Below, in pieces: positions 24,383-33,175 of a stretch of 64,000 nt of DNA. Origin of the DNA: an uncultured Alphaproteobacteria bacterium (GTDB lineage: Bacteria; Pseudomonadota; Alphaproteobacteria; Geminicoccales; Geminicoccaceae); NCBI GenBank assembly GCA_937995535.1, contig CALKJU010000055.1, positions 1-64,000 on the forward strand, in the 5' to 3' direction. The number at the start of each line of letters is the position of its first letter. Position 1 is the stretch's first letter. A model generated the notes under the pieces. It saw only the letters and a program-made list of their open reading frames with translations, did not search any database and was not told the origin of the DNA. A program made the position numbers and the translations under genes.

Positions 24383-25153
24383 ATGAAGCTCAAGGACAAG
24401 GTCGCCATCGTCACCGGTGGCGCGCGCGGCATCGGTGCCGCCGTGTGTCGGCGCTATGCCGAGGAGGGTGCCCGCGTTGCGGTCGCCGACGTGCTCGACG
24501 GCGAGGCCGCGGCGACCGCGCGCGACATAGGTCGTGGGGCATTCGCGGTGCATCTCGACGTGACCAGCCGCGCCTCGATCGACGCCATGGTCGAGACGGT
24601 CGTCGCCGAGGCCGGAGGGATCGACATCCTCGTCAACGGCGCCGCGATCTTCGAGATGCAGCCGGTCCTGGAGATCACCGAGGCCAGCTTCGACAAGCAG
24701 TTCGCGATCAACGTCAAGGGCCTGCTGTTCACCCTGCAGGCGGTGGCGGCGCAGATGGTCCGGCAGGGTCGCGGTGGCAAGATCATCAACTTCGCGAGCC
24801 AGGCGGGCCGCCGCGGCGAACCGCTCGTCACCGTCTACTGCGCCACCAAGGCGGCCGTGATCAGCATCACCCAGTCGACCGGCCTCGCCCTCATCAAGCA
24901 TGGCATCAACGTCAACGGCATCGCCCCTGGCGTCGTCGAGACGCCGATGTGGGACGTGGTCGACGCCCAGTTCGCCAAGTACGAGGGCCTGCCGATCGGC
25001 GAGAAGAAGCGCCGGGTCGGTGCCGCCGTACCCTTCGGCCGCTTCGGCACGCCCGAAGAGATGGCCGGGACGGCCGTGTTCCTCGCCTCTGACGACGCGC
25101 GTTACATCGTCGCCCAGACGATCGGCGTCGACGGTGGCAACTGGATGGCATGA
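24383..25153 (+). CDS. smoS: Sorbitol/L-iditol dehydrogenase, SmoS-like SDR
   Basis: The 256-residue protein has TGGARGIG for NAD binding, the NGAA motif (near 87, a variant of NNAG), serine in NFASQAG and YCATK near 150, and the C-terminal VDGGNWMA typical of sorbitol dehydrogenase SmoS, which is also 256 residues. It converts D-glucitol to D-fructose or galactitol to D-tagatose, with NAD. It ends the operon. No fructokinase, xylulokinase or long-chain mannitol dehydrogenase follows, so ketose phosphorylation must be done by genes elsewhere. Confidence 0.85.
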   Translation: MKLKDKVAIVTGGARGIGAAVCRRYAEEGARVAVADVLDGEAAATARDIGRGAFAVHLDVTSRASIDAMVETVVAEAGGIDILVNGAAIFEMQPVLEITEASFDKQFAINVKGLLFTLQAVAAQMVRQGRGGKIINFASQAGRRGEPLVTVYCATKAAVISITQSTGLALIKHGINVNGIAPGVVETPMWDVVDAQFAKYEGLPIGEKKRRVGAAVPFGRFGTPEEMAGTAVFLASDDARYIVAQTIGVDGGNWMA

Positions 25154-25155
25154 GC

Positions 25156-25183
25156 GACGGCCAGACCCTCCGGCCCGGCCGTC
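25156..25183. terminator. Possible bidirectional hairpin between convergent smoS and anti-sigma genes
   Basis: GACGGCC (25156-25162) pairs with GGCCGTC (25177-25183) across a 14-base GC-rich loop. It lies in the 35-bp gap between two convergent genes, where a terminator is expected, but there is no T-run. Confidence 0.35.
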
Positions 25184-25188
25184 CGCGC

Positions 25189-26151
25189 TCAGAGGACCTT
25201 CGGCTTCTCGAGCCCGATCTCGTCCGGCGCCGTCGGCTCGCCGGGCACCACCACCGGCGTCTCCGGCACCGGTGCCAGCGGCGCGGCCGGCAGCACGTCG
25301 GGCGTCGGCTCGACGACGACCGGCGTCGTCGCGCCCTCGGTCGGGAGTTCGGCCGTCTGGGTGATGCCGCGGCCGACCTCGCGCATGACGTCGACGAGGC
25401 GCGGCATGTCGACCGGGCCGACGACGGCAAACACCAGCTCGCCGTCGCGCCAGTTGAGCGAGATGTGCCCCTCCGGCGCGAGGGTGAAGGCCAGCGGTGC
25501 GGTGCCCGTCGCGAGTCCGACATAGACGAAGAGCGGATGCCCGACCTCGTCGACATAGACCAGCCGTGCGGCTGGCGGATGCAGGTCCGGGACAAGGTCG
25601 CCGCCGACCAGCTTCAAGCCGATGGCGGCCAGATCCGGGACCACGAGCCGCGCGCTGCGCAGCCGGCTGTCGAGCTGCGCCAACGACACGTCGCCCGTCT
25701 CGGCGAGCTGCAGATCCGCCCGACTGACGATACCGCCGAACGGGAACACGGGCGCGAAGTCGTCCTCGGGAGTTCCCGCCGACGCGATCACCGTCTCCCC
25801 GGGGAACTGGTGGCTGAGCCACCAGCCGCCGAGGGCGAGTGGCAGCGCCACGGCGACCGCCGCGGCGACGCGCAGGCTGTGCTGGAACGCACGCTGCCGG
25901 CGCAGCGCGGCGGCCAGCCGGCCCTGCAGCTCCAGCTCGAACGCCTCGTTGTCGTCCGGCTCGAGGAACGCCGCCAGCCGCTCGAGCGCCGCGCGCTGGC
26001 GGAAATAGGCGTTGACGCGCTCGGCCTCGCGCGGATTGGCGACGATGTGCGCCAGAACCTCGTTGCGGCTGTCCTCGCTCAGGACGCCGTCGACGAAGGC
26101 CTGGATGTCGTCCTCGGCGATATGGCTCGCCGACGAGTGGATGGTCTTCAT
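25189..26151 (-). CDS. Membrane anti-sigma factor (partner of the ECF sigma factor)
   Basis: The 320-residue protein begins with an anti-sigma domain (about 10-75: ISEDDIQAFVDGVLS-like start and VANPREAERVNAYFRQRAAL), then one helix (about 93-111), then a periplasmic part (about 115-255) and a tail rich in Pro, Val, Thr and Glu (about 270-320). It should bind and silence the sigma factor until a signal is sensed outside. Its ATG overlaps the sigma gene stop (ATGA), so the two are made in fixed proportion. The zinc-binding HxxxCxxC motif of ZAS anti-sigmas is not seen. Signal unknown. Confidence 0.8.
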   Translation of the reverse strand: MKTIHSSASHIAEDDIQAFVDGVLSEDSRNEVLAHIVANPREAERVNAYFRQRAALERLAAFLEPDDNEAFELELQGRLAAALRRQRAFQHSLRVAAAVAVALPLALGGWWLSHQFPGETVIASAGTPEDDFAPVFPFGGIVSRADLQLAETGDVSLAQLDSRLRSARLVVPDLAAIGLKLVGGDLVPDLHPPAARLVYVDEVGHPLFVYVGLATGTAPLAFTLAPEGHISLNWRDGELVFAVVGPVDMPRLVDVMREVGRGITQTAELPTEGATTPVVVEPTPDVLPAAPLAPVPETPVVVPGEPTAPDEIGLEKPKVL

Positions 26152-26732
26152 TTCACCACACGCAACCTGGTTGTTCGGCCAACGGTGGTGAGTTGGCGCA
26201 GGGCCTCGCGGCCGCGCGACAGCCGTGACATCACGGTGCCGATCGGCACCCCGATGACCTCGGCCGCCTCGAGATAGCTCATGCCCTCCATACCGACGAG
26301 AAGTACGACCTCACGCTGCTCGCGCGGGAGCTGGGCGAGAGCGTCCATCATGTCGCGGACCTCGAGCCGGACGTTCTGCGTAGGCGGGGTGCTGAGGCGG
26401 CCGACGACATCGTCGATCGGCACCTCGACCCCGGCACTGCGCTTGCGCCGGCCATTGTCGACGAAGACATTGTGCAAGGTGGTGAACAGATAGGCTCGCA
26501 GATCGCGGACCTCTCGCCACGCTCGCATCTGGGCCAGGACGCGGGTGAGGCATTCCTGGACCATGTCGTCGGCGTCGACCGGGTTGCCGACCAGCGCCCG
26601 CGCATAGCGCCGCAGCGCGGCGACATGGGTGACAATGTCAGCCGAGAGGTCCGTCTCGCGGGCCCGGTCGGCTGGCTCGGCTGGCTTGTGGTCGGGGGGC
26701 ATGGAAGCTGCGTAGAGCAGCGAGGCAGGCAT
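26148..26732 (-). CDS. ECF-type RNA polymerase sigma factor
   Basis: The roughly 194-residue protein has sigma region 2 (about 40-105: LRRYARALVGNPVDADDMVQE, LRAYLFTTLHNVFVD) and region 4 (about 130-180: LPREQREVVLLV, MSYLEAAEVIGVPIGTVMSRLSRGREAL). It lacks regions 1 and 3, as ECF factors do. It is encoded just before its anti-sigma factor. The ATG at 26732 has an AAGG 6 bases upstream; the ATG at 26702 would give a more usual length but has no ribosome site. Regulon unknown; ECF factors usually switch on their own gene plus a few envelope or stress genes. Confidence 0.88.
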   Translation of the reverse strand: MPASLLYAASMPPDHKPAEPADRARETDLSADIVTHVAALRRYARALVGNPVDADDMVQECLTRVLAQMRAWREVRDLRAYLFTTLHNVFVDNGRRKRSAGVEVPIDDVVGRLSTPPTQNVRLEVRDMMDALAQLPREQREVVLLVGMEGMSYLEAAEVIGVPIGTVMSRLSRGREALRQLTTVGRTTRLRVVK

Positions 26733-27171
26733 GGCAACCTTGCGGTTGACGCCCCGCTGCGCACCGCCGCAGCCGCACTGCGCAAACTCACCGGTGCATT
26801 CGGGAAATTCGACAGGGCCACGCGCAGTGGCTGCGCCGCTCGGCCCAGACCACCAGGCGACGGCGCAGCAACGCGCGGTACGAGGTGGTGCCGATGCGGC
26901 ATGTTCCATCCCTTCTACGCCGCCGGTCGGTCCGCGACACGCGACCTGACACCCTCACCGGAGGCGTGCTCGCATCCGGAGGCTTGCCCCGCTCGCGCCA
27001 CCGCGCCGGACCGGGTTGGTGGGCGCTCCCGGGCTCGATCAACCGCAGACGCGCACGATCAAGGACTATGCGCCAACCCGCTTATTCCGGCAATTCCTGA
27101 ATGGGCGACGTTGCGCTCCTCGGGTCCGACCGAGTGTTGCGCGCGGGACACGGCCCGTCTGCGCCACGGCC
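26733..27171. other. 439-bp gap upstream of the sigma gene and downstream of phaC
   Basis: No convincing gene lies here. Open frames crossing it have random-looking, arginine-rich products. It should hold the sigma gene promoter. A GGAAC sequence on the minus strand (26907-26903) resembles an ECF -35 element, but no CGTT-type -10 was found at 16-17 bases. A relatively AT-rich patch (about 27055-27105) is the only other visible feature, and I see no clear terminator for phaC. Confidence 0.5.
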
Positions 27172-28971
27172 TTAGTCCACCGTACGCCGTCGCACATAGG
27201 AGCCTGGGGCCGGCTCCAGGGGCGTCAGGGGACCTGCGGCCGGATCGCGCGGCGGCACCTTCGGGCCGCTCTTCTTGCTGAGCCAGGCATCCCAGTCGGG
27301 CCACCACGAACCTTCGTTGTGGGTCGCCGAGGCGAGCCAGGCCTGCGCCGTGGCCGGCCGGCGGTTGTTCGTCCAGTAGCCGTACTTGGTCGAGGGCGGC
27401 GGGTTGATGACGCCAGCGATGTGCCCGGAGCCGCCGAGCACGAAGCGCACGGGGCCGCCGAACAGTTTGCTGCCCTTGTAGGTCGAGGCCCAGGGGGCGA
27501 TGTGGTCTTCCCGGGTCGACAGGAAGTAGCAAGGCACCTTGATGCGGCCGAGATCGATCGGCACGCCGCGCAGCGCGATCCCGCCCGGCTTGACCAGTAG
27601 GTTCTCCTGGTACATGTTACGCAGGTAGAAGCGGTGCATCATGTAGGGCATGCGGGTGCTGTCGTTGTTCCAGTACAGCAGGTCGAATGCCATCGGCTCC
27701 TTGCCGAGCAGGTAGTTGTTGACGACGAAGCTCCAGATCAAATCGTTGGCGCGCATCATGTTGAACACGCGCTGCATGTGGCGCGCCTCGAGATAGCCCT
27801 TCTCCCGCATGTGCTGCTCGATCAGCTCGAGCTGCTCGTCGTCGATGAACACGCCGAGCTCGCCCGGCTCGGAGAAGTCGGTCATGCTGGTGAAGAACGT
27901 CGCGGCCTTGACGCGCGGCTCGTCGATGGCGGCGAGATAGGCGAGCAGGCAGGCGGTGAGCGTGCCACCGAGGCAGTAACCGATGATGTTGATCTCGCGC
28001 TCGCCGGTCTGCCGCTCGATCGCATCCATCGCGGCCAGCGGGCCGAGCGTGAGGTAGTCCTCGAAGCCTAGGCGCGCCAGGGTCTCGTCGGGATTGACCC
28101 AGGAGATCACGAATACCGTGTATCCCTGGCCGACCGCCCAGCGGATGAAGCTGTTCCGCGGCTTGAGATCCAGGATGTAGAACTTGTTGATCCAGGGCGG
28201 CACGATCAGCAGCGGTCGCTTGTAGACCTGGTCGGTGCTCGGCGCGTACTGCAAAAGCTGCATCAGCTCATTCTGGAAGATGACCTGGCCCGGCGTGGTC
28301 GCGAGGTTCTCGCCGACCTTGAAGGCGCTCTCGTCGGTCATCGAGATCTTCAGATCGCCCTTGCCCCGCTCGAGGTCGGCGAGGAGCTGGCGCAAGCCTT
28401 TGAGCAGGCTCTCGCCCTTCGTCTCGTTCGCGGCGCGCAGGACCTGCGGATTGAGCAGCGCGAAATTGCTGGGCGCCAGCGCGTCGACGAGCTGCCGGGT
28501 GTAGAAGGCGACCTTCTCGCGGGTCTTGGGGTCGAGGCCGTCGACCTCGGCCACCGTCTCCTGCAGCCACCGCGCGCTCAGGAGGTAAGACTGCTTGATG
28601 TAATCGAAGACGAGGTCCTCGTTCCAGAGCTCGTCCTTGAAGCGCCGGTCGGTCGGCTCGGCGCTGGCGACCGGCTCGACGGGCTCGCCCGTCGCCTTGC
28701 GGAACTGCACCTGCCACAGCTCGCCCATCTGCTGCCACCAGCGGGCCTGTGCCTGGACCAGCTTTTGTGGGTCAGCCAGCATCGCCTGACCGAGGCGCTG
28801 GAAGGCGTCGGCGACGATGCGCGGGTCCGGGACCTGAAAGCCGTCACTCCTCGCCTGCTGCTCCAGGAAGCGTTGCACGATCCGTTGGGTACGCTCACCG
28901 AGCTCCGCAAGCGTCCGCGTCATCTCCGCGAGGTCCGGCTTGCTCTGGCCGGTCTGCCCTTTGTCGGTCAC
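27172..28971 (-). CDS. phaC: Class I poly(3-hydroxyalkanoate) synthase PhaC
   Basis: The 599-residue protein matches class I PhaC in length and motifs: an N-terminal domain with WNEDLVFDYIKQSYLL and FYTRQLVDALAPSNF, then the alpha/beta-hydrolase core with the lipase-like box GYCLGG (catalytic Cys near 333), an aspartate in STREDHIAPW (near 490) and a histidine in GGSGHIAG (near 518). It polymerises (R)-3-hydroxyacyl-CoA into storage granules. No phaA, phaB, phaR or phasin gene is beside it. Start is a GTG at 28971 preceded by GGGGGAG. A rather proline-rich C-terminal tail follows the core. Confidence 0.95.
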   Translation of the reverse strand: MTDKGQTGQSKPDLAEMTRTLAELGERTQRIVQRFLEQQARSDGFQVPDPRIVADAFQRLGQAMLADPQKLVQAQARWWQQMGELWQVQFRKATGEPVEPVASAEPTDRRFKDELWNEDLVFDYIKQSYLLSARWLQETVAEVDGLDPKTREKVAFYTRQLVDALAPSNFALLNPQVLRAANETKGESLLKGLRQLLADLERGKGDLKISMTDESAFKVGENLATTPGQVIFQNELMQLLQYAPSTDQVYKRPLLIVPPWINKFYILDLKPRNSFIRWAVGQGYTVFVISWVNPDETLARLGFEDYLTLGPLAAMDAIERQTGEREINIIGYCLGGTLTACLLAYLAAIDEPRVKAATFFTSMTDFSEPGELGVFIDDEQLELIEQHMREKGYLEARHMQRVFNMMRANDLIWSFVVNNYLLGKEPMAFDLLYWNNDSTRMPYMMHRFYLRNMYQENLLVKPGGIALRGVPIDLGRIKVPCYFLSTREDHIAPWASTYKGSKLFGGPVRFVLGGSGHIAGVINPPPSTKYGYWTNNRRPATAQAWLASATHNEGSWWPDWDAWLSKKSGPKVPPRDPAAGPLTPLEPAPGSYVRRRTVD

Positions 28972-29081
28972 GACCTATCTCCCCCAGCAGGCAGGTGATG
29001 CCCGACGACGTCCCCACGCGCGTGCGAGGTTCGACCGCCGCGGCACGGCGCATCTGCCGGCAGCGCGTTCCGTTGCTGCCG

Positions 29082-29780
29082 TCAAGGGCCGGCGAGCTCC
29101 AGCAGCAGCTCGGTGAGCGCCGCGGGAGCGGTGATGTGCGGGCTGTGCGACGCGTCGATCTCGCGGTAGCTCCAGCCGGGTTCCCGGCGCGCGCGCTCGG
29201 CGAACGGCCGGAACACATCTACCGGGCCGGAGCGCCTGCAGTAGATGTAGGCCCGTGGCGGCGGCTGCGCCGGGCCGAGATGCAGCGACTGGGTGAAGGT
29301 CGCGAAGGGCTGCGCTGCCCGCCGCGGGACGAGCCAGGCGACGTCCTCGGCTGGCGTGTCGGCCGGCAGCGGATTGGGCGGCAGGCGCCAGCCGTCGACC
29401 ACCCGGCTGTGGATGTCCTTCGCCACGTCGGCGGGCAGCAGGGTCAACACGCTGTCCCCGTCCCGTGGCACCAAGGCATCGAGATAGATCAGCCGCCCGA
29501 TCCGGTCGGGCAGCCGACCGGCGACCCCGGTGACCACCATCCCGCCGTAGCTGTGCCCGACGAGCACCACCTCGCGCAGGTCCTCCGTCTCGATCACGCC
29601 GACAACGTCCTGGACATGGGTCGCGAGATCGACCGCGGGCGAGGCGAGATGCGTCCGCTCGCCGAGGCCCGTCAAAGTGGGCGTCAGGAGCTCGTGGCCG
29701 CGCGCGGCGATGGGCGCACGCAGCTTGCGCCACGCGAAGCCGCCGCCCCAGGCGCCGTGCACCACCACGAAGGTCGCCAT
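29082..29780 (-). CDS. Alpha/beta-fold hydrolase (esterase or hydroxynitrile-lyase-like)
   Basis: The 232-residue protein begins MATFVVVHGAWGGGFAW, the oxyanion-hole strand of this family, and has the nucleophile elbow GHSYGG (near 77) and a late histidine in IDASHSPHITAP (near 215). It resembles plant-type hydroxynitrile lyases and methyl-ketone-forming esterases found widely in bacteria, usually annotated only as alpha/beta hydrolases. No signal peptide. The gene starts 14 bp after the GNAT gene on the same strand, so they form a small operon. Substrate unknown. Confidence 0.85.
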   Translation of the reverse strand: MATFVVVHGAWGGGFAWRKLRAPIAARGHELLTPTLTGLGERTHLASPAVDLATHVQDVVGVIETEDLREVVLVGHSYGGMVVTGVAGRLPDRIGRLIYLDALVPRDGDSVLTLLPADVAKDIHSRVVDGWRLPPNPLPADTPAEDVAWLVPRRAAQPFATFTQSLHLGPAQPPPRAYIYCRRSGPVDVFRPFAERARREPGWSYREIDASHSPHITAPAALTELLLELAGP

Positions 29781-29794
29781 CGCGCGTCCCTTTC

Positions 29795-30310
29795 TCAGCC
29801 GGTCAGCCGGCGTTGGGTCAGCACCGTGTCGAGCCACCGGTCGAATTTCCAGCCGACCCGCTCCAACGTCCCGACATGGCGAAAGCCGCACCCGAGGTGC
29901 AGCGCGATCGAGGCGGTGTTCGCGCTGTCCCCGATGATCCCGATCATCTCGCGGAAGCCACGGCTCGCCGTTTCCAGAATCAGTCGTTCCAGCAGCAGAC
30001 GCCCGAGACCGTGGCCGCGTGCCCAGCGCACGACATAGACCGAGTCCTCGAGCGTGTGGCGATAGGCGGGACGCGGCCGGTACGCGCCGGCGTAGGCATA
30101 GCCGGCGATCGCGCCGTCGCATTCCGCCACCAGCCAGACCGAGCCGATCGCCAGGACCGCCTCGTGCCGGCGCACGATCTCGGCCAGGTCAGGCGGTGCC
30201 AGTTCGAAGGATGCCGTACCTTCCAGCACCTCGGGCGCGTAGATCGCCCGGCAGGCGTCGAGGTCGGCCGTTGTGGCGTGGCGGAGGCGGGCGCGGAGAA
30301 CCTCGCTCAT
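29795..30310 (-). CDS. GNAT N-acetyltransferase, phosphinothricin/methionine sulfoximine acetyltransferase-like
   Basis: The 171-residue protein has the pattern of the Pat/Bar/MddA group: LRHATTADLDACRAIYAPEVLEG-type start, GYAYAGAYRPRPAY near 75, the acetyl-CoA binding stretch RGHGLGRLLLERLI near 105, and ALHLGCGFRHVGTLERVGWKFDRWLD at the end. It would acetylate the amino group of a small amino acid analogue such as methionine sulfoximine. It is the first gene of a two-gene unit with the hydrolase and diverges from the RraA-like gene across 81 bp. Confidence 0.88.
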   Translation of the reverse strand: MSEVLRARLRHATTADLDACRAIYAPEVLEGTASFELAPPDLAEIVRRHEAVLAIGSVWLVAECDGAIAGYAYAGAYRPRPAYRHTLEDSVYVVRWARGHGLGRLLLERLILETASRGFREMIGIIGDSANTASIALHLGCGFRHVGTLERVGWKFDRWLDTVLTQRRLTG

Positions 30311-30391
30311 CGGTGCGCAGCTTGCGTGCGCTGCAATGTCGATGGAAGAGATTCGGCGAGGCTGCGGAAGGGTAAGCGGGAAGGCAGGGCC

Positions 30392-31099
30392 ATGAACGAG
30401 GACACCCGTCGCAAGCTCGCCGCGGTGACGACCGCGACGCTCACCACCTGCCTGCTCAAGCGCGGCTTGCGGAGCGCCTGGATGCAGAACGTGCATCCGG
30501 TGGCGCCGGGCCTACCGACGATGGTCGGCCCGGCGTTCACCTTGCGTTACATTCCCGCGCGCGAGGACCTCGACCGGCTCGAGGCCTATGCCGATCCCGA
30601 GCACCCGCAGCGCAAGGCGATCGAAACCTGTCCACCGGGCCATGTCCTGGTCATCGACGCGCGTAAGGACGCCCGCGCCGCCGCCGCGGGCGACCTCCTG
30701 ATCACCCGGCTGATGGTTCGCGGCGTCGCCGGCATCGTGACCGACGGCGGGTTCCGCGACACGCCGGCGATCGCGCGGCTCGGATTCCCCGCCTACCACC
30801 AGCGGCCCTCGGCGCCCACCGGGCCGATCCTGCACCATGCCGCCGACCTGCAACTACCGATCGGCTGCGGCGACGTCGCGGTCTACCCGGGCGATGTCGT
30901 CGTCGGCGATGGCGAGGGTGTGGTCGTGCTGCCGGCGCATCTCGCCGACGAGCTGGCCGCCGAGGCCTTCGAGATGACGGCCTACGAGGATTTCGTCGCG
31001 GCCAAGCTCCAGGAAGGGCGCTCGCTACCCGGGCTGTATCCGGCCAGCAACGCCAGTCGCGCCGAGTTCGCGCTCTGGCGCAGCGAACAGGGCCGCTAG
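30392..31099 (+). CDS. RraA-like / HMG-CHA aldolase-type protein
   Basis: The 235-residue protein has the RraA/HMG-aldolase fold signatures: LTTCLLKRGLRSAWM near the start, VGPAFTLRYIPA, GDLLITRLMVRGVAG near 105, and the TDGGFRD motif near 118 whose Arg and Asp bind substrate and metal. Family members cleave 4-hydroxy-4-methyl-2-oxoglutarate, decarboxylate oxaloacetate or (RraA proper) inhibit RNase E. Family members of this subtype are often near dehydrogenases of sugar acids. Its stop codon abuts the stop codon of the convergent CoA transferase gene with no spacing. Confidence 0.85.
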   Translation: MNEDTRRKLAAVTTATLTTCLLKRGLRSAWMQNVHPVAPGLPTMVGPAFTLRYIPAREDLDRLEAYADPEHPQRKAIETCPPGHVLVIDARKDARAAAAGDLLITRLMVRGVAGIVTDGGFRDTPAIARLGFPAYHQRPSAPTGPILHHAADLQLPIGCGDVAVYPGDVVVGDGEGVVVLPAHLADELAAEAFEMTAYEDFVAAKLQEGRSLPGLYPASNASRAEFALWRSEQGR

Positions 31100-32293
31100 C
31101 TAGACGACCCCGTCGGCGCGCAACGCGGCGATCTCCGCGCTCGAGAGGCCCAGTTCGCCGAGGATCGCATCGGTGTCGACGCCCAGCGCCGGGCCGGCGC
31201 GAACCTCCGTCAGGCGGTCGTCGATCCGGATCGCGCCGCAAAGCAGGTGCAGATCCGGCCGCAGCGGATGTGGCGCCGCGTGGACCAACCCACGTTCCGC
31301 GGTGAACTCGGAGGCGAGGGCTTCTGCGAGGGTCAACACCGGGGCGGCCGGCACGGCGCCCTGGAACCGCCGCATCCAGTCGCCTGTGGTCCGCGTCCGC
31401 AAGATGGCGTCGAGGATTTCGACCAGCGCCTCACGGTGACTTCGCCGCGCGTCGGCGTCGCTGAAGCGCGGATCGGCGAGGAGGTCCGGCCGGCCGCAGC
31501 GACGGGCAAGTTCCTCCCAGAACTTCTGGGTGACACACATGAGGAACAGCCAGCCGTCGGCGGTCGGGAACAGCTCGACCGGTACGGTCGCCGGATGGCC
31601 CGAGCGCGGCCGGCGCTCGGTGACGTGGCGCTCATTGAGATACCAGACGGCGGGATAGGTGAGCTGGTGCAAGGCCACGTCGTAGAGGCTGACATCGACG
31701 TCGCCGCCGCGGCCGGTGCGCAGCGCCCGGACGAGCGCAGAGGTGACGGCGAACGCCAGGGTGACGCCGGCCATGTAGTCGACCAGTGACAGCCCGGCCC
31801 GCGTCGGTGGCCCGTCCGGCTCCCCCGTGAGGTGCAGCCAGCCGGTTTCTGCTTGGAGGAGGTAGTCGTAGCCCGGCCATTGGGAGCGGCTGCCGGTCCG
31901 CCCGTAGCCCGACAGGTGGCCGCAGACGAGGCGCGGGTTGTGCGCGGCGAGATCGGCGTGGGTGAGGCGCAGCTTGCCCGGCTGGTCGCCGCGCAGGTTG
32001 TTGACGAGGATGTCGGCCGTGCCGACCAGGCGCTCGAAGACCTGGCGGCCCCGCTGGCTCTTGAGATCGAGCGTCAGGCTCCGCTTGTTGCGATTGAAGC
32101 TCTGGAAGAACTGACTGTCCTGCGGGCCGAGGCGAAACGGCCCGACCCCGCGCGCCATGTCGCCGCTTCCGGGCGGCTCGATCTTGATCACCTCGGCGCC
32201 AAGGTCGGCGAGGTGCATCGTGCCATAGGGCCCGGCCCCATAGACCTCGACCGCGAGGACGCGGACGCCGGCGAGCGGCAGCTCGCCACTCAA
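31100..32293 (-). CDS. Class III (CaiB/BaiF) CoA-transferase
   Basis: The roughly 397-residue protein shows the family III pattern: LAGVRVLAVEVYGAGPYG at the N-terminus, GAEVIKIEPP near 40, FFQSFNRNKRSLTLDLK near 75, VNNLRGDQPGKL, and the probable catalytic aspartate in LSLVDYMAG near 165. It transfers CoA between carboxylic acids without a phosphorylated intermediate. Start is uncertain: a TTG at 32293 fits the family N-terminus, while the open frame further upstream runs into the divergent permease gene. Substrate unknown; the adjacent aldolase-like gene might act on a related acid. Confidence 0.85.
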   Translation of the reverse strand: MSGELPLAGVRVLAVEVYGAGPYGTMHLADLGAEVIKIEPPGSGDMARGVGPFRLGPQDSQFFQSFNRNKRSLTLDLKSQRGRQVFERLVGTADILVNNLRGDQPGKLRLTHADLAAHNPRLVCGHLSGYGRTGSRSQWPGYDYLLQAETGWLHLTGEPDGPPTRAGLSLVDYMAGVTLAFAVTSALVRALRTGRGGDVDVSLYDVALHQLTYPAVWYLNERHVTERRPRSGHPATVPVELFPTADGWLFLMCVTQKFWEELARRCGRPDLLADPRFSDADARRSHREALVEILDAILRTRTTGDWMRRFQGAVPAAPVLTLAEALASEFTAERGLVHAAPHPLRPDLHLLCGAIRIDDRLTEVRAGPALGVDTDAILGELGLSSAEIAALRADGVV

Positions 32294-32353
32294 CGGGGCG
32301 TTCCGCGACGGGGCGCGATTGTGCCGGCCGCAGCACTGGGGCTTGTTGCCGGC

Positions 32354-33175
32354 ATGCCCGAGCGCCCGACCATCGCCGCCTCGTTGCTGGCCGTCCTGGT
32401 CAGCCTGCTGTGCGCGCTGCCGTTCCTGTGGGCCCTGTCGCTCAGCCTGCGCCCGCCGCTGCAGACCTTCGCCGTCGACGGCTGGGGCCTGCCCTGGTTC
32501 GATTTCGCGCCCGGCCCGGACGTCTGGCTGCGCGAGCTCGCCGACGCGCGCACGCAAGGCGCGATCCTGCGCTCGACCTGGGTGAGCGGGGCCGCGACCG
32601 CGCTGGCGCTGGTCCTCGGCCTGCCGGCGGCGTGGGCGCTCGCGCGGACCCGCCGCCATGGCCTCGCCGGCGCCGCGATCCTCGGCTGTCTCGCGCTGCG
32701 CCTCTTCCCGCCGATCGCCGTCATGGTGCCCTTCTGGCTGTTCTTTCTCGCATTCGGTCTGCTCGATACCGGCGCGGCGCTGGTCGTGGTCAATGCGACC
32801 TTTCTGCTGCCGCTGGCGATCATCATCATGCGCCAGGCGTTCGTCGAGCTGCCAGCGGAGCTGGAGGAGGCGGCGGCGATCGACGGTGCCGGGCCGGTCG
32901 CGGCCTTCCTGCGGATCGTGCTGCCGCTCGTGGCACCGTCGATCGCCGGCACGGCGCTGGTCCTGTTCGCCTATGCCTGGAACGACTACCTGTTCGCGAG
33001 CGCGCTGTTCCTGATGGAAGCCGATACTGTGACCCTGCGCATCCAGCAGCTGGGCAGCCCGGGGCCGGACGGTGCGGCACGAATGCTGCTCGCCATCGCG
33101 CTGCCGCTGGCCATCGCACTGATCGCCCAGCGCTGGCTGATTCGCGGTCTGACGCTCGGCGCCGTGAAGGGCTGA
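32354..33175 (+). CDS. Orphan MalG-type carbohydrate ABC permease
   Basis: The 273-residue protein has six helices, an EAA loop (EEAAAIDGAGPVAAFLRIVLPLV near residue 175) and the C-terminal WLIRGLTLGAVKG ending of MalG-type permeases. Normally a binding protein, a MalF-type permease and often an ATPase are encoded beside it; none is here. The upstream neighbour is a divergent CoA transferase gene 60 bp away and the downstream one is hisE. No ribosome site is evident before the ATG. It may be the last remnant of a broken operon or may pair with subunits encoded elsewhere. Confidence 0.8.
   Translation: MPERPTIAASLLAVLVSLLCALPFLWALSLSLRPPLQTFAVDGWGLPWFDFAPGPDVWLRELADARTQGAILRSTWVSGAATALALVLGLPAAWALARTRRHGLAGAAILGCLALRLFPPIAVMVPFWLFFLAFGLLDTGAALVVVNATFLLPLAIIIMRQAFVELPAELEEAAAIDGAGPVAAFLRIVLPLVAPSIAGTALVLFAYAWNDYLFASALFLMEADTVTLRIQQLGSPGPDGAARMLLAIALPLAIALIAQRWLIRGLTLGAVKG

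Noticed and set aside
26903-26907. ECF-type -35 (GGAAC, minus strand) for the sigma gene
   Set aside because: No matching -10 was found at 16-17 bases; the element may be chance in GC-rich DNA.
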